64,000 nucleotides of DNA from Strongyloides papillosus (Eukaryota > Nematoda > Chromadorea > Rhabditida > Strongyloididae). Below the pieces are notes generated by a model. The model did no database searches, was not told where the DNA came from, and saw only the letters and a program-made list of their open reading frames with translations. The position numbers and the translations under genes are program-made. Location of the stretch: contig SRSI01000031.1 of assembly GCA_005656395.1 (NCBI GenBank), forward strand, positions 682,001 through 746,000. The letters are read 5' to 3'. This document shows, piece by piece, positions 12,838 through 25,820 of this stretch (positions are counted from its first letter, which is position 1; every line of letters starts with the position of its first letter).

Positions 12838-15800
12838 TTATTTAGAGTAGTATACTTTGTAATAAAGTGTTTTTGATCTCCAAAGTGAATATGAATTGTC
12901 AAATTTAAGAAGATAAACTCCTTTTCCAGGATATACATGACTTCCAGCAAAAACTTCTTCATGACAATCACGCCTATATATGGGAATAATCATATCGACA
13001 AGTGGTTTATTAACGTTTTTTCTCCTACTCTCTGAACTACCACCCTCTACATCTTTTGCTTCCGTTTCAGGATTTGGTGATTGAATATACTCATCGGATT
13101 CATCATCTTCATCGGATGATTCAGAAACTTGAATAGTTATATCTGTTGTCTCTGGTTTAGACCACTCAAAGAACATTCCAAAGCCTAAATCATACCAATC
13201 CGTCGAAAACTCCCAAAATATTGATGACCCCTCATCATGGGTAGGTACTCTAATTGTTACAGTTTCACCATGACTTATTTTAAATATACCCTCTGGTCCT
13301 TCTTTTTTAACTGATTCTTTAAATTCATTAATGTCTTTTCTATTCCACATTGTTGCTGGTGAAATTGCAGGGTTAGCTAAAAAAGAGTACAAATTATAAT
13401 TCTTTTCACTTACATGGAAGATCAAACTGATTATCAATACTAGATCCTCCATCAGTATCATCATCATTAGCTGGAATCTCTGATGGAATATCTTTCTTGT
13501 CATCCTCATTCTCTACAGTTAATTTGGCTACTTTGGATTGAATCTGGTTTATGATACCATTTTGCTGTGAATTATCAATATTTAAACTTCCATTTTCAAT
13601 ATCTCCATTAATTACTTTACTCTGTTGAGAATATACTTGGGCCATATATCTTTGGTAATGAAGCTCTTGGATAGCTTTAATATATTCTTCTTGCTAAAAA
13701 AATGTATTAAAAAATTGTTAATCTTATGAATACAATTTTTATAAAAGTAATAATATATAATTTCTAGTTAAAATGTAGTTAAAAGTGATAGGTAAAATAA
13801 TTTAAAAGAATTCCATGGTAACGAGATTTATTTATTATTATATAAATTAATGTGTTTTCAAAAACACTGATATGTTTAAAGGAAATAAGAATGTTTGAAA
13901 TAGTTAATATATTTTTATCCTTCGTCATTAAAATCTTTGGGTGTAAAAATGCGTCACTGAATTAAAAAAAGAGATACATTAAAAATCCTGATTAAAAAAT
14001 TTATATAATACAACTTTCTAATTCTTGTTAATATGAGAATTAAAACAATTTATTTTCCTAAAGAAATGTAATCACATTATATTATATAATTAATAATATA
14101 TTAATTTGGATAAAAAGATAAAACAGCTTATAGTACTTTTATGTTTTTTATTTTTTTAAATAAAATACTGGATTTAAAAACCAATATTTATAAAAAACAA
14201 ACTAATATATTAACTTACTCATATTTTTTTTCAGGTTTATTGTGTGAAACAATAAAGTAAAAGTATGCATTATTTTAAGGGAAATATTTAAATAAATCCA
14301 CTTTAATGAAGAGTTTGTAATTAAATTATACAACCTAATTAATTTTGCTTACAGTAATTGGATAAAAAAATAATCCTTTTTGATCAAGTATAAATAAAAT
14401 GTAATCTTTTAAAATTACCATATTTCATTTATAAGTGAATATCGTACATCAGATTGATTTTGTCACCTTTATTACACTTAAACAAACAAAAAATCTTCTA
14501 ATTATGAAATATACTAAATTTTAAAGGAATTGTTTTTATAAACATATAACCATAAAATGTAATAAGATATTTGGTTTATTATCAATGTCAAATTTATTCT
14601 TGACATAATATTAATAAGTTATTGACGTTACTAACTTTCTAAACTGTCATTTTGAAGTGAATCTTAATTATACAAACATATATATTTAACTTTTATATCC
14701 TTCCCGTAGAATTTACCGCCTCATTGTAAATGTATATTTCAATGAGGAAAATTGATAAGTTTTGTTATTTATATGTAAAAGCATTTGTTTTATAATAATT
14801 GTTTTTGTTTTATTTTATTTTTAAATCTTTCGGAACATATTCATTCTTAAAAACTTTACATAAAATATATGACCAAGTATACATGATGTGTATATAAAAT
14901 TATTTCAGTTAAAACTAAAAATACTATGGATATTAAATGTACTTGTGAGGTAAGAATGGCGATGACTATACAATACTATGAATATATCGTTAATTACATT
15001 TTCATGTCACTATAAAACTATATACATTTTGTAATATATAATATATATGTGTTTCAAGAATAAACCTACAGGCGAACACTTGAAAATTTACATAAATGTT
15101 ATCATCTTAATATTCTACTTTTTTGATCTTATTTATTCCTATCAATCTTACTACTCTATCATATATTGTTCTTATCACTCCTAATTTTAATCCAAGATCA
15201 ACATGTATGTATGTCTAGAAAATCTTCGTTCACAAGAAAGAAGTGTTCATTAAAATATATATAGTATATATCTCTTTAACAGATGTGTGCTATCAAATCA
15301 CTCCCATCAAAACATGATAGATAATTTAAAGTATTTCTAAATTTTATCATAGGGAAACATTTTATTATGTAGCATTAAAGAGTCACTGAGTGATGTTTAA
15401 GTTAAATAAATTTTACCTCACAAATGCATTTATCTAATAATATATACCTGACTAAAATACTTTATTCTTAATATTAAGGATATTTTTTATATAATTCTAA
15501 ATCTAATAATTTTTTACTTCCAGTAACTTGATATATTGCTTTGTAAATTAAGAATGTCATTGTTAAATGACGATTGCTGGTTAATAATTTTTAATAATTT
15601 ATCTATCAAGGAAAGAGTCAAATGTGAAAGAGTCTGCAAACATTTTTATCGTATTCTTAGAAATTATAATAGAGGATATATAAAAGAAAAAAAAATTGAC
15701 TTTTTCTCGATTCTAATAACAAATTTTGAAAAATTATATAATAAAGAAAAGCTAAATTACCTACCATGTATTTCCGGGATAATGCAACGATGCGGGAAAA

Positions 15801-18192
15801 ATTTAGAACATATTAGCTTCGGAAAAAAGTGGCTTTCATTGAAGCAAGATGTTATAGATGAGATGGAAAGGTAATTTATATATATTTACTTTATAAAAAA
15901 CGACAACTTTTATTTAGTTATACAGAAAAACTCCGTTATATTAATTTAAGTGGAGTCATGTTAATTGGAAATATTTGTAAATTTTTATCTAAAAATGCCA
16001 AAACACTAGAAATTCTTAATCTTGATGAGTGCTATTTCTATGATGAAGAATGTATGAAAGATGATGTAAACATTATATTTGGAAAATTTACAAATTTAAA
16101 AAAACTACATCTACAAAAAAACTGTATTCCATTATCTAAACTACATCAAGTTAATCGAGACCTTAAAGTATTAGACTTAACATATCCTATTTATTTTGAT
16201 ATCTATGAATTTAATACGTTTCTTAAGAATCACTTATCATTAGAAGAACTTTATTTAAATGGTATACAAACACTAAACAGTGAATCTTTACAACTAATTT
16301 CAAGTTTGAAGAACCTTTTAGTATTAGAAATTGGTAATCTTACAACAACTCAACTACCCATTTCATTGCTATCAAATGTTAAAACATTAACAACTCTATC
16401 TATAAATTACGTTACATCTTTTGATAATATGATATTAGAAATTCTTCTACATGCTTTAAATAATCTACAAAATCTTTCAATTACACATTGTACAAATATT
16501 TCAAATTTTTCATCATTGAAACTGGCAAAAAACCTTTGTAATTTAACAATAACTCACTCAAATGCATTATGTGATTTAGATATAGAGTATTTATCTCAAA
16601 ACAAAACACTATCTTCAGTAAAAATCCAACGTTGCCCTTTTTTGACAAATATTAGTATAAAAAATTTAATTAAAAATTGCCCACTCAACAAAGTAGAAAT
16701 AATAGATTGCCCGGCTATTGGAGATGCTTCACTTTATGTTATTGCAAAGTCAACAAAAGCATATAAAATTATAAGTTTTGAGGGTTGTTGTAGTGTTACA
16801 AATGAAGGAGTAAAAGCATTAGCAAAAATGAGAAATTTAGATGAATTAATAAATTTAGATGTAAGTCATAATAAAAATGTTGACGATTCTGCCATTGAAA
16901 GATTGTGTGAAGAATTAAGAAATAAAGAGACAAAAAGGCAAAAGTTACTTGGAATTTGTGTAAAACAAACAAGTGTCACTAAATTTATAGAAAACAAAGT
17001 AAATGACAAAATAAATTTATACTATTAATACTAATTATTGTATAAAAGTAAAATTCTAGAAAATAAAAAAACTAACCTTTTCCGGTTCACCAGGAAGTGT
17101 ATGTTGTGCGTAAGCTTTAAACTGATGATATGTTTCTTTATTTAAAGCTTCTTGAATCCTTTTTTTTTGCTCTTGATACAACTTTCGGTGTTCTTCACTT
17201 TCAAATTCTGGTTCAGCAAATGCACTCTCGGCTATTGATAAAGTTGTACTATTTGGTATGTCAAATGATAAAAGTGTACTAGAAATAATAAGATACAGTT
17301 ATTGACGTATATTTATAGTAAATTAGGAAAAGCAAAGTTTTTCACATTTTAATTTAAGGAAAAATGTTGGAGAAAAATATATGGGACACAGTACTAACAG
17401 CAAGGAGAAAATAAACTATTTTTCCTCATTCTAATAATAATAATACACAAAAATAAGGGAAACTTAATTAAATATTATACTGGCATTATTAAAAAAGAGA
17501 AAATAAAATAATTCTAATTAACTTACATTGGGTCGTTGACGTTCAACTGCTCTAATGTATCATTAACTATTTTTGGTTTTGACAAACAAATGAAATTCTG
17601 ATTTTCCACGAATGAATTGTAGTTAGGACAAACGATATCAAGAAGATTCACGAATTCAAGCATTGCTTCATCCTTGGAATAGTTACTTATTTTCTGCCAC
17701 TCTTTCCTTAAATATAAAAGAAACTTTATAAATATATAATAGAAGATGCTTCCTTAAATTATATTAACGATAGATAAATTCTATTCTGGATAGCTTTTAA
17801 ATTTAATTTTTATAAAAACTAAGCATCTTATCTAATAAAAATGTTTGCCCTCCTCACTATTACCTTGTATCACTTCCAGTAAAATTTAACCAACCATAGT
17901 CACAAGCCTCTGCATTGAAACAACCAAATTTAACTTGTTTAAATAGTGCCAGAAAACGAAGTTTCTCATGATACGGTACTGAGAAAAGAGGATTATTTTG
18001 CAATTCTATAATTTAATTTACGTTATTGATAATTTTTTGTAAAAATTTTTATTTACCACGATAGTATTTAGATGAAATTTTATATAATTCTTCTAACGTT
18101 ATATTAAATGGTTTTGAGTTGATTATAACAAGATCTGAATTTTCTTGTAATTTAATTCTGAAAGCTTCTTTGTCAGGGTTATTTAAATCCAT
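12838..18192 (-). CDS. ACBD3/GCP60 orthologue (acyl-CoA-binding plus GOLD domain), six exons
   Basis: Exons are 18057-18192, 17864-18005, 17527-17706, 17077-17278, 13414-13693 and 12838-13376; all five junctions keep frame, giving 492 residues (human ACBD3 is 528). The first three exons encode the acyl-CoA-binding domain (HEKLRFLALFKQVKFGCFNA, then RKEWQKISNYSKDEAMLEFV). A Glu/Gln-rich helical stretch follows (QEEYIKAIQELHYQRYMAQV). The last two exons carry the GOLD domain with VTIRVPTHDEGSSIFWEFST, PIYRRDCHEEVFAGSHVYPG and LLKFDNSYSLWRSKTLYYKV. ACBD3 binds giantin/golgin and PI4KB at the Golgi and organises lipid and membrane traffic; that role is assumed from orthology. Intron 4 (13694-17076, 3.4 kb) is far longer than any other intron here and contains a complete gene on the opposite strand. 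Confidence 0.9.
13694..15553. other. Part of ACBD3 intron 4 without coding content
   Basis: AT-rich intronic DNA upstream of the nested F-box gene, probably including its promoter. A perfect 8-bp hairpin sits at 14719-14747 (CCTCATTG / CAATGAGG, 13-nt loop). A TTTTTTACTTCCAG acceptor-like site ends at 15523, just before the nested gene start. Confidence 0.5.
15554..17028 (+). CDS. F-box / leucine-rich-repeat (FBXL-type) protein, nested gene, two exons
   Basis: Exons are 15554-15870 and 15918-17028 (AG|T junction), 475 residues. The N-terminal F-box reads LLNDDCWLIIFNNLSIKERV followed by CERVCKHFYRI. The rest is a solenoid of leucine-rich repeats in which LEELYLNG, LENLxx and LNNLQNLSITHCTNI units recur, ending in cysteine-containing FBXL-type repeats (ISFEGCCSVTNEGVKALAKM). 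FBXL proteins are substrate receptors of SCF ubiquitin ligases; the substrate is unknown. I start at ATG 15554 rather than the in-frame TTG at 15536, because it follows an acceptor-like TTACTTCCAG consistent with trans-splicing. The gene lies wholly inside intron 4 of ACBD3 on the opposite strand and ends only 48 bp from ACBD3 exon 4. Confidence 0.88.
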
Positions 18193-20125
18193 CTCCTAAA
18201 AGATAACTAAAAGTAGGTAGTAAAATAGATAATTGTCAAAAAAATACGTGGCAATGATATGGAACCTCAATAATAAATAAACAGTACACCAAATAGAATA
18301 TAAACTCATCGCTACAAGAATCTATATATCCATATTTAAATTGAATAGTGTGTTTACATAAATTATTATAAACTAGAAGTTTGATCTTATTTATTGTATT
18401 ATACTTTGAATTGTTTATAATATTGAATTTTAATTATTTTAAATTTTCTAAATAAATAAATTGTTTTATTACTATTGCGTAAATTTATGATTTCATATAT
18501 TGATATTAAAAATATACTTCCTACAAAAACAATTGATGCTTATATACATAATGAGTAACGACAACTTTCCCCTTATAGTTGCTTTACTATACATTTATTT
18601 TATTCCTATGTGACAAATATGCGTTCAAAATTTATGGTAGCAACGCCTTCATCATCCACAATTTAGAAATAGTTGTTTATATTGCGAAACTTATAAATAA
18701 TATTAGCATCACTTTGTTTATTTCATTATTTTATTGTTTTTATCTTTACTAAATTTCAAAGAATTTTCCTTGTAAAGCCTACAAAATATGTTTCTAGGAA
18801 TTGTTTATGGGTGTTTTTAATGGATACAATCTAATCTCATAAGCCGACTTATGAATAATATGGACTAGCTAAGAAAACATAATACTGTTTCTAATGATTT
18901 TGACTGTTTAAGAAGAAAGGGATTGAAATTTTGGCTTTTTACAACTAAACTTTTATAATTTAATTATTTAAAAATTATAATAACAAAAAGGAAATTATTC
19001 AATTATTGGAAAAAAGTGTTTTACTATTTTTTAACTTAACAATTAAATATGTTAATAAATTAGATGTTTCCGTATTTTTATTAAAAAGTCTTACATTTAA
19101 TACTTATCTATATAATGTCATTTATTACCTTATTGAAAATGTAAGTTTTTTCAAAAAAAATTCTTTTGCAATGGTGTTTATTGTCACAATTTAATTATAA
19201 ATAGTGAAAAAAGTAAAGTAAAAATGAATATTACTTTGCACAGTAGAAGTATACTTTAAATAAAAATACAATTGACAAAAAAAAAGTTAAATGATTAATG
19301 TAATTATGTGTTCTAAATATAATTTCCACTTCTTTATAAAATCAAAATATATTAATGAAATTATATGATTTAACACTAAATGTAAGAGTAAAGAAATATA
19401 AAAATCGTTTTGTAAATAAAAAATTATAATATATTATTATTTAATAGTTCCAATATCATGTTATATCTATAAATTATATTGTTTATTTGTTTTTAATCAT
19501 TTCACATTTATGATTATCATCTAAAGTACATTTTGTGAGAGTATCAAATAAAGTTTCGCTTGTACTCTTACGTATTTTCCTAAACTAGAGCAGTTATCAA
19601 ATGAAAAAGCATTCATCAATCAGCTAATTTTTATTGATATAAAATTAACAAATAGCATGGCACTACACACTAAAGGTAACTATTTCTTTGTTAGTTTCTC
19701 AAAATTAGATAAATATTGTATTTTTGACTTATGTACCATAGCCAAACTTGTACCACAGCGAAATATCTTTAATACTAAGAGTATTTTCCATGATTTTTTC
19801 TCAGAAATTTATTTTATAATATGATTAAAATTTGGCTATTTATTTAAAAAATCAATCCGTATCACATTTACATTGGAACCATACTTAAATAAATATACTC
19901 AAGTATAGAAATCATGATACTTATGTGAATTCCTAACTTGAAATGTGTGGAGTAATCTCTACACATGATACTTTCAATGCCTGATAGATGGCATACTCTT
20001 AATAAGAAATTTATTTTCCAACTTGTTCATGATCTTGGAAAGATGATTCTTCTATATAAATTTTTTATTCCAAAAACACGTTTTCATTTTCATTACACAT
20101 AACCTTTTTCAGTAAGCTTTTTATA
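18193..20125. other. Divergent intergenic region upstream of ACBD3 and adenylate kinase
   Basis: About 1.9 kb, AT-rich. At 19657 an ATG opens MALHTK and runs straight into a GTAACT donor-like sequence, resembling an orphan first exon. It does not splice in frame to adenylate kinase, so I do not call it. A pyrimidine-rich CCTTTTTCAG acceptor just upstream of 20126 looks like a trans-splice site. Confidence 0.45.
20053..20060 (+). promoter_or_regulatory. TATA-like box upstream of adenylate kinase
   Basis: TATATAAA lies 66 bp before the adenylate kinase start codon. In such AT-rich DNA this could be chance. Confidence 0.3.
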
Positions 20126-20906
20126 ATGACACCTAAGGTAGAAGTTAAAGTAGATGAACCTAGAAAAAAAATCTCTGAAACGTTTGAACGAGGAATTCGG
20201 GCTGTTTTACTGGGCCCACCAGGATCAGGTAAAGGAACACAAGCACCAAAAATTTCTGAGAAATTCCATGCATGTCATCTTGCTACAGGTGATTTACTTC
20301 GTGCTGAAGTATCTAGTGGAAGTGAATTTGGAAAAAAATTAAAAGCAACTATGGATGCTGGTCAATTAGTTTCTGACGAAGTTGTCATTGATCTTATTGA
20401 AAAAAATCTTCAAAGACCTGATTGTCAAAGAGGATTTATTCTTGATGGTTTCCCAAGAACTACAGTTCAGGCTGAAAAAGTAATATTTAAAATATTTTAT
20501 TTTTTAATTTATATATTTCTAGCTTGATGTTATGTTAGAAAAAAGAAAAACACCTTTAGATAGTGTCATTGAATTTGTTATTAATGATGAACTGTTAGTT
20601 TCAAGAATTTTAGGGCGCCTCTTTCATCCTGCATCAGGACGTTCATATCACACTGAATTTAATCCACCAAAGGTACCAATGAAAGATGACATTACTGGGG
20701 AACCTTTAATCAGAAGATCCGATGATACTGAGGAGGCACTTCGTAAGCGATTAGTTAGTTATCATAAGTCAACTAAACCACTTGTCGATTACTATCAAGC
20801 TAAAGGTATTCACTATGGATTTGATGCATCAAGACCTATTTCTGAAGTTGCTGCAAAAATCGATGCTTTGTGCAGTAAATTCTGTCACAAAAGAGCTTCA
20901 CTCTAG
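20126..20906 (+). CDS. Adenylate kinase 2 (mitochondrial intermembrane/cytosolic type), two exons
   Basis: Exons are 20126-20479 and 20523-20906 (phase 0), 245 residues. It catalyses ATP + AMP = 2 ADP. The P-loop [10 protein letters not shown], the AMP-binding [20 protein letters not shown] and the long LID domain beginning [20 protein letters not shown] are all intact. The long LID with IYH-type chemistry and the N-terminal extension (residues 1-20) fit the AK2 class rather than AK1 (C. elegans counterpart let-754). The C-terminus [10 protein letters not shown] is short. There is no cleavable presequence, as usual for AK2. Confidence 0.93.
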
Positions 20907-21862
20907 GTTTCAAACAATTTCTTGTTTGTTATTAGTTGCTTGTACTAGAAAAATTGTTTATATATTACAAGTTAACATATGATAGATAAATTTTTATCAA
21001 ATAAATTTGTTTAATCAACGAAATTTGTTCGACAATGATGAGCATTTACGTGTGCACTAAAGTAGATCATTTTATTATAGATATATGTCTTCATAAGATT
21101 CGAATTGTGTTCTAACAAATTGTTTATTATATGGTGAATTATATTGAAATAGAACGTTAACAATGTTTTTGATTGTAGAAAATCTACTGTAGACATTTGA
21201 CTCTTAGCAATATCAATTATGAAAACAATATGTTTTTTCACATAAGTGATACAGTAAGAAATTTATAAACTTGAACGAGTAGTACAATGACTATTTTTAC
21301 TTTTAATGGATTAGCAAAAGATAATTTATTATAAGTTATAAGTACAATCAAATGTAAAGTTATTTTTTCAGCTGTTAAAAAATGGAAATTACAGTTTCTC
21401 TGACATTACTAACCGTTTGTAACTGTTAAATTATTTATTATTTCATAAAAAAAGTGTTGTTTGGTTTTTTAAAATAGCTACCACGCAAATGTCTTTAATT
21501 TATTAGCGTATTAAACAGTTTATGTATTTTTTCTTTACCAAGTATAGTTTTTAAATTGTTTTGTACTTAACTTATGCATTTATCCTGAGTTAAAAGATTT
21601 GAATTTCTTTTTTCCAGTTGTAGTAATTAATATCTTAACAAAATGATTACTATAAATAATTTCAAATTATAATTTGATTTTGTTTGCTGTTAAATAAAAA
21701 AATTTATAAACAATAATCTTATTAAACAATTACTCGGAAATTAGGTATAATATTCTGTAAATGTTTAAATATATACTGTTTAAAGGCTTTAAGAATTTTA
21801 AGTGCATAATATGACATAAAAAATTTTTAATAGGGAATTTAGATGTGTAAAAGACTTTGTAC
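20907..21862. other. AT-rich convergent intergenic region
   Basis: Between adenylate kinase and the serpentine receptor, tail to tail. No supported gene or RNA. Confidence 0.5.
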
Positions 21863-22878
21863 TTATATTTTGTTAGTTCTATGGTCAGTTACAAATATTT
21901 TCCGTTTATTTCTATTTTCTAAAGAACGTTTTTTAGAAAATAACAGACATACGGGTACACGAATGTTTCTGTAAAGTAATGTAATGATATTAAACAAAAT
22001 TCTTACTTTAAAAAAATTATGTTCATAATTCCATCTTTTCCAGGTGTTATAGACCAAACAAAGTTTACTATTGTATAAAGAATATTAGAATCCGGCCAGA
22101 TATAGGTTCCATACTCCCAAAGTATTTCATCAATTAGAAAGAATACACCATTAATACAGACTTGTATAAATAAATATATTTCAATACTTTTGTTTTTTCT
22201 TCTATTTGATGTTACATTTGATTGATTTAAGTAGATCTTTACTATTACCATAAGGAATAATATAAAACTTGAGATATTCACAAAGATTAATACCTTATTA
22301 TCAATAGTTTTGAATGGACTATTCTCGTGAAATGAATAATCCCATGTGCCAAATTCAATATTGTAAAAAATGTACATATTGTAGAATATACATAAAAATA
22401 AAAAAATTGTATCTACTAAAACAATGGCTCCAATTAGAATTGTTGAAAAAATGTATATCAAAATAGTTTTTGACTTATTAAAAGGAAAAAAAATCATTAA
22501 TCTATTAATTGACAATGCCATTGTTGTAACACCTGATAAATTATATAAATAATTTAATAAACCTCCTATAATAATTTCGACTTTAAAAGATGGCTTCCAT
22601 TTTGTTATGCAAAATATTCCCGAGAAAAAATGAAATAGTTGCTCAAAAAAGTATATAAATCCAAGAATCATCATGAATAGATAAATGCGGTTTTGTGTTA
22701 ATAACTTCATGTTTTTACATAACGCCTAAATTTTATATGTTTTAAAATTATAAAACAAATTTTTACTTACATAATTATTTAGACATTGAATTATCATAAA
22801 TATTATTGATAAAAGAAGTGTAAGCCATCCGAAAACTTTAACTGTTGGTGATTGAGTAATATTTTCAAAATATGGCAT
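21863..22878 (-). CDS. Serpentine (7TM) chemoreceptor-like protein, three exons
   Basis: Exons are 22771-22878, 22007-22725 and 21863-21968 (phases 0 and 2), 310 residues. Seven hydrophobic segments can be followed: VFGWLTLLLSIIFMII, IYLFMMILGFIYFF, the third ending in ALSINRLMIFFPF (the position of a DRY-like motif), then ILIYIFSTILIGAIVLV, VLIFVNISSFILFLMVI, YLFIQVCINGVFFLI and one near ILYTIVNFVW. The tail after the last segment is basic (KKRSLENRNKRK). This is the layout of nematode sr-superfamily receptors (srt/srv/srx-like); the exact class and ligand cannot be told. I chose ATG 22878 (MPYFENITQ, with an N-glycosylation site) over upstream ATGs in the same frame that would add an unlikely hydrophobic lead. 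Confidence 0.75.
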
Positions 22879-24084
22879 GGTACTAAGTGAAATACTAAAA
22901 AATATTTTGTACAAATTATATAGAACCTTATTATGTTCCAATAAAATAAAAACACATTTAAAACATATCAAAATTAAGTTGAAAACAATACTTATAACTA
23001 TATTATTATGTTTTTTTTAAATCTTAATGCATAACACAGGTGAATTATAAGTAAAAATACATATAATTCGAAGTTAGATGTGATTTAAAAATAATTATTT
23101 ATTAATAAATATCAAATAGTACAATTCATACGTAACTTTTCGAAAATAAAGCACTAATCAGCAATTATAAAACTTTTTTTATTTAGTTGAACATAGAAGC
23201 TTTTAAAAAAAGAACAAATTTAATCAAATTTTACGCTAAAAAATTGACTTTTAAAATGTTAAAGCTTAATTTATAAGTATATTAATTAATATAATTAACA
23301 TTTATTACAATAAAATATGTCTTAAATTTTTAAATGTAGTTTAATTGATGAAAAGTACAAGTTTTCTTTAGAAAAATACTAGTTAATAACAAATAAGATA
23401 TGACAAATATAAATATCCAAATTTTTTATGATTGAGTCTAAGAACATCTCTTAGCTTTAAATTTTTAGTTTTTTGCATAAATTATAGAAATATTTTTGCA
23501 AAATTTTGAGGATGATAATTCTACAATAAAATAATAAATAACTATCAATTATTTCAATTAATTTTAAACTATTATATTACATTTAAATAGTTTAAAAAAT
23601 ATTAATTTTGTCGGTGATGTAGCAATAATAATAGATGAAATATTACAATTTAATAACTAATAGAATTAACTTTTTTAAATTATATTATTCTTCATGATAT
23701 TATTCATTTTACAAGCCAAATTAAAGTTTTAACAGTACAAAAATTATTAAATTGATAAACTTTTTACACAATTACTACATTATATGTGTGATAAAATAAA
23801 TTAGTTTAAAATAAATCTTTATTTATATACTTTAGACGTCATTAATTTTTTAGGAAAAAATCAAAACTCTTTTGAAGTTTTTTAGTGAAATAAAAAAACT
23901 CATAAAGCAATATCATAAAATATCTTAAAAATACTCAACCAATTGTATGCTTTTTATATTAAAATGTAAAATTATACTTTAATTAAAAAAATATTTGACT
24001 GTATGTATTTATTTTGTATATAAAATTTTTTTGAAATTCAAATTTCAATAATATAAATTGGGAATTGTCTTAGTAATATCAACC
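22879..24084. other. AT-rich divergent intergenic region
   Basis: 1.2 kb of AT-rich DNA between the receptor and the EGF/transmembrane gene. No coding frame or RNA gene seen. Confidence 0.5.
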
Positions 24085-25025
24085 ATGTACTTTTTTCATT
24101 ACCTAACGATTGTTATTATTGTTACATTTTCAATTAAAGGTACTTCTACTAACCGTCTACCTAATTCGGTAATCCACGATTATTCACCTGAAGCATACAA
24201 CAATAAATATTGCAGAAATCATAAATGTGGTGAATTTGGGGAATGTGTTGGTATAGTAAAAACTTCAGCAAATGACAATACTGATGACAAATATATATGC
24301 CGATGTAATGAATGCTATCGTGGTAAATATTGCAATATTAATTGGTGTGAAGAAAAAAACAGTTTTTTTTCACCCATACGAATGATGCTTTTTTTATTGA
24401 CACTACTTACTTCCATTTTTTATATATTTGGTTTTTGTCGTTTTCTTAGTTTCTATTTTAAGTATATATATGGAATGGTAAGTGAATTTTTTAGTTATTT
24501 TAATAACTTTTTTAGAAAACTATAATGAAAGCTACAAATCAATATTATATAGATTCTTCAAAGGAATTAAATGACATAGATGGGAAATCACCATCTATTC
24601 TTATTCTGAGAAAGGCATTTAATGTTAGTAATAATAATGATATTACAAAAACAAAAGTACAAAATAAAAGTAAGGGGAAAAAGTCTACATTTTTGAATAA
24701 AATGGACAATAATGCTAAGAATGTTCCAATAAATAGTAATTTAAATCTATCATCATCAGGATCAGAAACACGTCGATTTCATACATCAACTGTAGATGAA
24801 GAAAAGGGTACAACATTAAATTCTACCAATGATACAAATACCTCACAAACTGATGGTATTTCATCAGAAACGTTAGATGTAGTACAACCAAATATTCTTA
24901 CTCCGTTTCCAACAAAATTTAAAATGGCTAATATTTTTGGCAAAGAAAAATTACTACAACTGGGTGTAATTGGTACCTCTAATGACAATGGCACAAAATC
25001 TTCTAAAGATCAAAATCAACTTTAA
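24085..25025 (+). CDS. Single-pass membrane protein with one EGF-like domain, two exons
   Basis: Exons are 24085-24477 and 24516-25025 (phase 0), 300 residues. A signal peptide (MYFFHYLTIVIIVTFSIKG) leads to an EGF-like module with six cysteines (YCRNHKCGEFGEC ... ICRCNECYRGKYC), then a membrane segment (MMLFLLTLLTSIFYIFGFC). The second exon is a Ser/Thr/Asn-rich cytoplasmic tail with no known domain. The reading frame starts further upstream at a TTG, but ATG 24085 is the natural start. An AG at 24493-24494 is a possible alternative acceptor. I do not recognise the family; a signalling or adhesion role would be a guess. Confidence 0.65.
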
Positions 25026-25487
25026 ATGATATCTTTGTTCAACATTGTAATGAGAAAAAATAACTAATGTAATGTTGTCATATAAATATTTTTTTATAAA
25101 AATTTTAAATACTTCCTTTATTACAATATACTTCTAGAATATTTCTTTTTTTTCCCATTTTTTATAAATACATATAGTCGAAAAAGTTAATTTTAGAAAA
25201 TTAAAAATTAATTAATCAATTTTTTATATATAACATTACACTTATAATGGATTATAATGAACTCTGATATTATTCTGATGCGTTTTAGCTGCTGTTTTTT
25301 TAAATTAAAATGTTTAAAAACAAAAGCTGCTAATTTTAATTTTCTTAACACAAACAACACTTTTTTTGTTTGGAATTTTGTATTGGAACTAATCTAAATA
25401 AATTTTATAGTCATTTTTTTAATTTATCTAATCGGCTTTTATAAAATTAATTTTAGATAATTCTAATAAATAATTTTTTTTATAACA
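25026..25487. other. AT-rich intergenic region
   Basis: Nothing recognisable beyond homopolymer A and T runs. Confidence 0.5.
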
Positions 25488-25679
25488 ATGAATATGGAGT
25501 CCAACTGTGCCTTTTTGATAATAATTTGTAAGATTCAATTAATCATCTTTTAATTTGTTTGTTGTATTTCAGTTTTAATAATATGTTTTTTAATAATCTT
25601 ATCTTGGTTTCAAGATTTTTATGCTAAATGTGCCGATTATTATAAAAGATTTTTCTTTGAAAAAGGTTGGTTATCATAA
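25488..25679 (+). CDS. Candidate 48-residue membrane micropeptide, two exons
   Basis: Exons are 25488-25527 and 25573-25679: ATG...ATTT|GTAAGA, then GTATTTCAG|TT, joined in phase 1. The product would have a short N-terminus (MNMESNCAF), one strongly hydrophobic helix (LIIIFLIICFLIIL), then SWFQDFYAKCADYYKRFFFE and a stop. It was found only by combining splice signals and frame. No family is recognised. An AT-rich genome easily produces Leu/Ile/Phe-rich frames, so this could be chance; the aromatic-rich, charged tail and good splice sites are the points in favour. Confidence 0.3.
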
Positions 25680-25820
25680 AATACAAATTTGTTTTGATAT
25701 TAAAATATTACTTATACAATTTTGATTTTATTACTTCATGAAGTTTTTTACTCTCTATCCTTAGTATAGTCATTGTGTTACTATATATTTAACTTTTATA
25801 TGTAAGTATGGAAAATTGAA

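Noticed and set aside
12744..12971. Minus-strand frame overlapping the end of ACBD3
   Set aside because: It is a shadow of the GOLD-domain exon in another frame.
19006..19194. 62-codon plus-strand frame rich in Phe, Leu and Asn
   Set aside because: It starts at TTG, its composition matches the surrounding AT-rich DNA, and there is no signal or family.
19657..19676. Orphan mini-exon ATG...AAAG followed by a GTAACT donor
   Set aside because: It does not join adenylate kinase in frame (a stop follows at once) and no other partner was found.
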